Shown: in pieces, positions 59,364 through 64,000 of the stretch
Layout: each line of letters opens with the position of its first letter
Position numbering within the stretch: position 1 is the stretch's first letter
From: Solenopsis invicta
Lineage: Eukaryota; Arthropoda; Insecta; Hymenoptera; Formicidae
Assembly (NCBI RefSeq): GCF_016802725.1
Contig: NC_052678.1
Location: forward strand, 7,990,001 to 8,054,000
Reading direction: 5' to 3'
DNA length: 64,000 bases
Made by a program: the position numbers and the translations under genes
Notes under the pieces: generated by a model
Databases searched by the model: none
The model's input: only the letters and a program-made list of their open reading frames with translations
What the model was told of the DNA's origin: nothing

Positions 59364-59862
59364 GTAAAACAAAGCTTAATGCGATTTTTGTAGACAGGTA
59401 ATTTTATTCATTCGTAATTGCACCGGTGTAATTGTCGATCGAACGGTAATAAGCCTAATAAATATTAATTGAAAAAGTCCATAATTTGATGTGAAAATAC
59501 ATTGCAATAAATTTAGTCGCGCAAACATATTTGTCCGGCCATTCGCTAATTCATCCGCGCGTTGAATATTTAATCCCTGATATTTATGAGATATCTCCTC
59601 GATGATAATGGCGGACTCATCATCGGAATTCCTGTTCCGCCACGTGGAATGTAATTTTTGGGGGAACAGGAAAAGTATCGACTTCCCGTTTCACGTACGA
59701 TCGGTGATTCCCGCTATCTCCTCGCCGGTGCTCATTTCTGACTTTTACCCTATCGAGATCCCATGCGAGATAGTGACAACGCCCCCAACGGCTTCTCATC
59801 TTGGCGGAATGCTCGCTATCGATTATATCACGCGCATTATATCATGTATATAAAACCGCAAA

Positions 59863-59924
59863 GCCGCGGGAGGAGAGTCGCGGGAACGGCGGGAGGGGGA
59901 GAGGGAGAGTTTCGACTCCCGCGG
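59863..59924. other. Hairpin with G-quadruplex motif in its loop
   Basis: CCGCGGGAG (59864-59872) pairs with CTCCCGCGG (59916-59924). Within the loop, four G-tracts at 59882-59905 (loops of 6, 1 and 3 bases) fit the canonical quadruplex pattern. A TATA-like TATATAAAAC lies just upstream. Confidence 0.6.
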
Positions 59925-60054
59925 TGCCACGGGAGACTTCGTGACGAGGAGCTATTCCTGGAGTATTTTAGGGTTACAAGTTCGTTAGATTGCGGAGATA
60001 GGCCTCCGCGGGCTTATTTATGGATCGAATTCGCGAGATTTCCGGGAAAGCTCG

Positions 60055-60060
<6 letters not shown>

Positions 60061-60110
<50 letters not shown>
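60061..60110 (+). repeat. Perfect (TC)25 microsatellite
   Basis: A 50-base uninterrupted TC array. Confidence 0.98.
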
Positions 60111-60112
<2 letters not shown>

Positions 60113-60658
60113 CTTACCGCCGCACGCTACGCCGTTCCCTTTCCCCTCGTGTTCGTAGTCACGGTGTGCCGCCCCGTCCATTATGATACGACTGTTCGAT
60201 CGAGCGCGGGGACGTGATATCACTGACTAACGAATCCAGACTTCAGAAATCGGATTTAGAAGCTGCTCGTGGGCCGCATTAAGTATATAAATCACGAACG
60301 CGTCCCGGATTTCTGGCCGACCAGGCCGACTCTGACGAGTGACCGCGCTCACACACAAAATCGTGGGGGATATTTTATCTCGGGGGAAAATACATATACA
60401 TTAAATTTTCTATTCGCGGACACGGCAAACACTCGTGATATTCGCGCGCGAATCAGCTGTATACCGTTGATATTTTATCGTCGCTCAGCGATAAACGTGC
60501 GCTCGTCTGTGACACGTTGATGTGCAATCGGCCGCGCGTTGCACGCGAGTAAATACCCTACCCTCGCGAAACGACGACGCTGATGTGGAGATCGCGGGAC
60601 CGAATTTCGTAATCGGATCGCACTGACGATTGACAAGACGTTTGATGACACGGCCGAG

Positions 60659-60961
60659 ATGCTGCGCAAAGCGGCGCTAGTACTTGTACTCTCTCGCGAC
60701 GGCGGCGGCGGTGGCGACGCGGCGAGAGAACTCGTCTCGCCGGTTATGACACGAGGCTTTTGCCCGGTGTATCGTATCAAGCAGCAAACCAATCAAGTTG
60801 CCACAATGGAGCTGACGTCGTACGCGGCGGCGACGGTGGCTGCCTCCGATACCGACGTGGAATTTTCCTCAGAGTTGCTTCAGACGGCCCTCGCTGGCGA
60901 AACATACGGGGTAGTGGTGCAGGGCGCACGTTCCACCAAGCTTGCGGCAGATTTTCACTAA
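60659..60961 (+). CDS. Reading frame with coding-like codon use, unknown
   Basis: The 100-codon frame starts MLRKAALVLVLSRDGGGGGD and ends ARSTKLAADFH. An internal ATG (60807, context CCACAATGG) has a better start context and would give 51 residues beginning MELTSYAAATVAASD. Third positions are rich in G and C and residue composition is balanced, unlike most frames here. However, the block is CpG-rich and frames on the minus strand (60475-60792, 60777-61097) are open too. There is no recognised domain, splice site or polyadenylation signal to support it. Confidence 0.12.
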   Translation: MLRKAALVLVLSRDGGGGGDAARELVSPVMTRGFCPVYRIKQQTNQVATMELTSYAAATVAASDTDVEFSSELLQTALAGETYGVVVQGARSTKLAADFH

Positions 60962-62409
60962 CAATAACCGTCACCCTCTCGCCGGTAGCGACAACGAAGA
61001 AGCGAGGCGCTACTGTGGCGAGGACCTCGCAACGGGGGTGGGTCGAAGCAAATGGAGGCATCGATTCGCCATTTGTCTCGCTCTCGAGCGACATCACCCT
61101 CTTACCCGTCTTCCGTCTTACGTTTCACTACCCTATTTACCCGAAATTTGCGTCGCGACCGTAGCTGGTATAGCCGTTCTCCTCCGATGGACGGCGACGT
61201 TCGACGCGGCACAAAGGTGCCACTGTACGTGGCTCAAGGAGACGTTTGGATTTCTGGCACCTGACGGCTTGAACCGTTCAATAGTCGCCGAAGGATATCG
61301 ACATCACCTTTCGCAAACAATTACGTGAGATATTCTGTATCGGCTGATTGCAATTATTTCTTAATTTTTTATTCGTCCAAGATGCTGTAGACTCCGATTC
61401 ATAAATCTTGCTAAGAAAAATTCTACGAAATCTTCGCCGAGAAAGGGAGAAAGAGGGATTCGGTAATTAAACGTGAGACCGTATAATAATTTTTGAAGGC
61501 GGAGCAATTTTGGCATGAAATTCACAGAGCAAGTTTACGATAGTATTGTTAAAGCGTACGCGAAGGTTATTAACAGAATCGCGACGATTGTCACGGAACG
61601 TTCGGGAGCGGATTAGCCTTTACGTAGGCACGTAGCGCGACCGGCGCGGATCGGACAGAAAAGTCAAGGGACTCTCGTTATCGCTCGGTCGTTACCAAGA
61701 TAATATCGTCGTTGTAGTACGACGGTGGGCGCACAGTGCGCGCCCGCGACATTCGCCAAGCAAGCCTGCATGCAATGCCGGCTACGTGGTTACACAATGG
61801 TGACCTGGCTGTAAACCCGCTAACGAGGGCGTACTTCGACACCTGGCAGTAGTTTACTTTGTCAGTATACTCTTGGACTGTATAAGCGAGGAATAACGAG
61901 GGATAACTATTATTAGATGTAGTTACTCCCGACTATCGCGTTGACGGTAACGCCTCGCGCCCGGCTTATACGAATAACGCGAGTTTGGACTCCGCGTAGT
62001 ACGTTCGAGTTACATAGCGGAGCGATTGTGCTTCCGAACTGATATCCGTTGTGCAGGATATTTACCTGCTGCTACATTTCGTACGTATATAACGGTACGT
62101 ATCGTATCGTCCGAAAACCGAAATAACATTTGCTCCGTCAGAATTCAGTCGATACCGTTCCTCTTCGCAATTCCGTCTTTTTTTTCAAATTCAATATTTA
62201 AACATTCTGGTGATTACATCGGATGTGAAATTCTATTAAAATAATGTCCACGTGAGATTAATCGAAAATAAGATTTTGCATGCAGCTCCCAATTTGATCA
62301 AAAGTCACTGACACAGAATCAGAATATTTTATTGTCGTCACACGTTACGATCATATTTTTCATCGTTGTGTTTATTGAAATAAATATCCCGTTTGTTTGA
62401 GTAACTCGA

Positions 62410-62431
62410 TGAGAGAGAGAGAGATATATAT

Positions 62432-62469
<38 letters not shown>
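62410..62469 (+). repeat. Interrupted GA microsatellite
   Basis: (GA) array broken by TATATATA and by one AAAG. Confidence 0.95.
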
Positions 62470-62883
62470 GGATGCGTCTGCGAGCTAAACGCGGCGTGCA
62501 TAAGTATTCACGTCGATAAAGCGCAGCGGCTCGCATGCGCTGCATGTTTTGAGAGCGTTGTCGCCACAATCGCGGTTAATTACTACCATATTCATGTACA
62601 CGATACACGTTTCTTAGTCACGAGGGTAGGCTGCACGGGGCGCCTGCTAATCCGGCACGCAGATGCAACCGTGATTCGTTAGTTGTTCCGAACACGTACA
62701 TTGAATTAACACTGAGCTTAATTAAATCGCCGACATAAACAATCATCGCTGCATTTTGAGTGTAGCGCCGTGTGCGACCTCGCTACCCGGGCTTTCAGAA
62801 ATAGCGAAAAAATTCCCCACGTTTTTCATTCGCGCGCGAAGAGAATATTACCGTGATGTGCCGGATAGTGCGAAAAGTTGTTC

Positions 62884-62904
62884 TTTTTTTTTTTTTTTTT
62901 TTTT
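62884..62904 (+). repeat. T21 homopolymer
   Basis: 21 T followed by CCAAAAG. The pyrimidine tract is acceptor-like, but AAAG is a poor acceptor end. Confidence 0.95.
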
Positions 62905-63555
62905 CCAAAAGGACTCGGGAATTGAATTTTCCGCAGCGATTATTAAAAGCTTGCCACTTGTCGCAGGATTTTAATTTACAATATTGGCAAGGTCGCTATT
63001 AAAATAGATTTTTTTTAACGTTATATGAAAGCTAAAATCTATCCTATCGGTTTCAAAGCTTTTAAAGATTGTTCTACCGTTCTGTAACTCTTGTAATTTT
63101 TACTATTAATTGAATAAAAATCTTTCCTAGTGTCCAGAAGGGTACATGACCATCTTGTGATAGTTTTCACATTAAATATTCAACACATAAAAAAGATATT
63201 CAAGAGAGTATTACAACGTGAGTTTGCTTCGAGAGCGCATAACAAAGATACATATGACTTTATCGAGATGTAAAATTGACATAGAAAAAGAGAGGGAAAA
63301 GGGAAAAGGGGAGAGGGAGATTAATTTTTTCCGTGGTTTTTTCATAACGGAAGAGAGAATGTTATGACTGACATTTCCAATACATTCGAACTGTCGGTAC
63401 CGCGAACATAATAATAACATTTGACCGTGAAATGTAATACTGGAAATACAGAGAAAGCAGATCGACAATGGTTTCCTTTCAACTGGTCATAAATCCAGCT
63501 GGTCGGGTGAGCGCCCTCGGAATGCTTTTCTCGCAGCGAAAGAGAGAGTGTCGAT

Positions 63556-63574
63556 GACGCGACGCGACGCGACG
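63556..63574 (+). repeat. (GACGC)3 pentamer array
   Basis: Three perfect GACGC units and a partial fourth, the reverse-strand equivalent of the array at 9095-9124 in another register. Confidence 0.9.
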
Positions 63575-63743
63575 TATCGTAATTTTATATACGATTTGGT
63601 GAAAAGCCGTAATCGTAAAGAGCAATATCGGAGCGTCAATTAACGACCCGCAAGATGCAAGCTTCACGTTGCAACCTGCACGCGCACCACAATTGGCCGC
63701 CGTCGCCTAAGTACAATATCGTTAAGTACTTCGTGTCTCGTCT

Positions 63744-63816
63744 TAATTGACACTTTAATTGGTTCTCAAGGCGTAATTGCCATCGGACGTAATTGATGTT
63801 TACGCTTGTAAACATC
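63744..63816. promoter_or_regulatory. Homeodomain and forkhead motif cluster
   Basis: TAATTG occurs at 63744, 63756, 63774 and 63790, all in the same orientation. The last overlaps a 9-base inverted repeat GATGTTTAC-GCTT-GTAAACATC (63795-63816). TGTTTAC and GTAAACA are forkhead-type motifs placed head to head. TAATTG is the generic core for homeodomain proteins. AATTAATTAATT follows at about 63870. The density suggests a cis-regulatory element next to the exon-like segment at 63898. Confidence 0.4.
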
Positions 63817-63897
63817 AGTCGGACGGTGACTAGCTCGTCGATTTCTGTCGGAACTTAAGATCTTGTTCCAATTAATTAATTTCAATTAATTTGATAG

Positions 63898-63985
63898 ACC
63901 CACCGTCGATGGGAGGTCTCTACGGAGGACTCTCTGCCGGCAGCCCGTATCTCTATGTGAAAAATCCGACGCGTCATTGCTTCTC
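63898..63985 (+). CDS. Possible coding exon with strong donor
   Basis: An AG at 63896-63897 (after AATTAATTTGAT, a weak AT-rich acceptor) and a consensus donor GTAAGT at 63986-63991 bound 88 bases. One phase is open throughout and contains ATG at 63909, encoding a peptide starting MGGLYGGLSAGSPYLY and continuing VKNPTRHCF to the donor. An in-frame TAA lies upstream, so ATG could be the first codon of an isoform, or the exon may be internal. Glycine/tyrosine-rich starts of this kind occur in regulatory proteins, but I recognise no family. The next exon would lie beyond the window. Confidence 0.25.
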
Positions 63986-64000
63986 GTAAGTTTTTCCTCA

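Larger units (their letters stand above)
59364..60658. other. No gene seen; G-rich hairpin and (TC)25
   Basis: Contains the AATAAA motifs mentioned above, a TATA-like TATATAAAAC at 59848-59857, the G-rich hairpin at 59863-59924 and a perfect (TC)25 array. Frames of 131 and 69 codons across the array are artefacts. Confidence 0.4.
60962..63743. other. No gene seen; low-complexity tracts
   Basis: CpG-rich to 61.3 kb and at 61.5-62.05 kb, then AT-rich. A GA array with a short TA insert lies at 62410-62469, a T21 run at 62884-62904 and (GACGC)3 at 63556-63574. No supported frame was found. Confidence 0.4.

Noticed and set aside
1..64000. CRISPR arrays, operons, bacterial promoters or viral genes
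   Set aside because: No regularly spaced repeats, no gene-dense coding and no recognisable viral or transposase proteins. The sequence is clearly eukaryotic non-coding DNA.

Overview
This is 64 kb of eukaryotic nuclear DNA with no confidently identifiable gene. Reading frames are short and no recognised protein domain appears in any of the six frames. CpG dinucleotides are frequent even in non-coding sequence. AT-rich blocks of a few hundred bases to about 3 kb alternate with CpG-rich blocks, and dinucleotide microsatellites and polypurine/polypyrimidine tracts are common. Together these suggest an insect with unmethylated, CpG-rich intergenic DNA, most likely a hymenopteran and possibly an ant. 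That taxon is an inference from composition only. The window looks like a very long intron or an intergenic region of a developmentally regulated locus.

Layout. Bases 1-7,200 are mostly AT-rich and hold three copies of small terminal-inverted-repeat elements from two families (A at 982-1113; B at 1774-2540 and 4884-5304). Bases 7,200-11,300 include a polypyrimidine/polypurine pair, a foldback element at 8047-8717 interrupted by a perfect (AC)25 array, and a CpG-rich promoter-like block near 10.5-11.1 kb. Bases 11,700-12,765 are a degenerate tandem repeat, followed by a second family A element at 13263-13477. From 15 to 32 kb there are low-complexity tracts, several strong hairpins and a small reading frame at 25707-25844. 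Between 33.1 and 35.3 kb lie a local direct duplication (33161-33271 and 33724-33832) and a foldback element (34620-35220). Bases 35.3-43.5 kb are CpG-rich with trinucleotide repeats, hairpins, an 18-base palindrome, a nested inverted-repeat element at 39458-39890 and an (AG)25 array.

The most unusual structure is at about 49.9-52.3 kb. It is a four-unit degenerate tandem array in which each unit has a pyrimidine tract ending in GGTCAG. In three units this is followed by a 23-base segment carrying the palindrome TCCCGCGGGA and then GTAC, an arrangement that resembles a micro-exon. The opposite strand of the same units keeps a similar peptide pattern. The 3' end (63.7-64.0 kb) has four TAATTG homeodomain-type sites and a palindromic pair of forkhead motifs just before an exon-like segment with a GTAAGT donor.

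Several exon-like segments are listed at low confidence because they combine splice signals with an open frame. None is proven, and most of the reading frames are no longer than expected by chance in 64 kb. Repeats, palindromes and hairpins are read directly from the sequence and are the most reliable part of this annotation.
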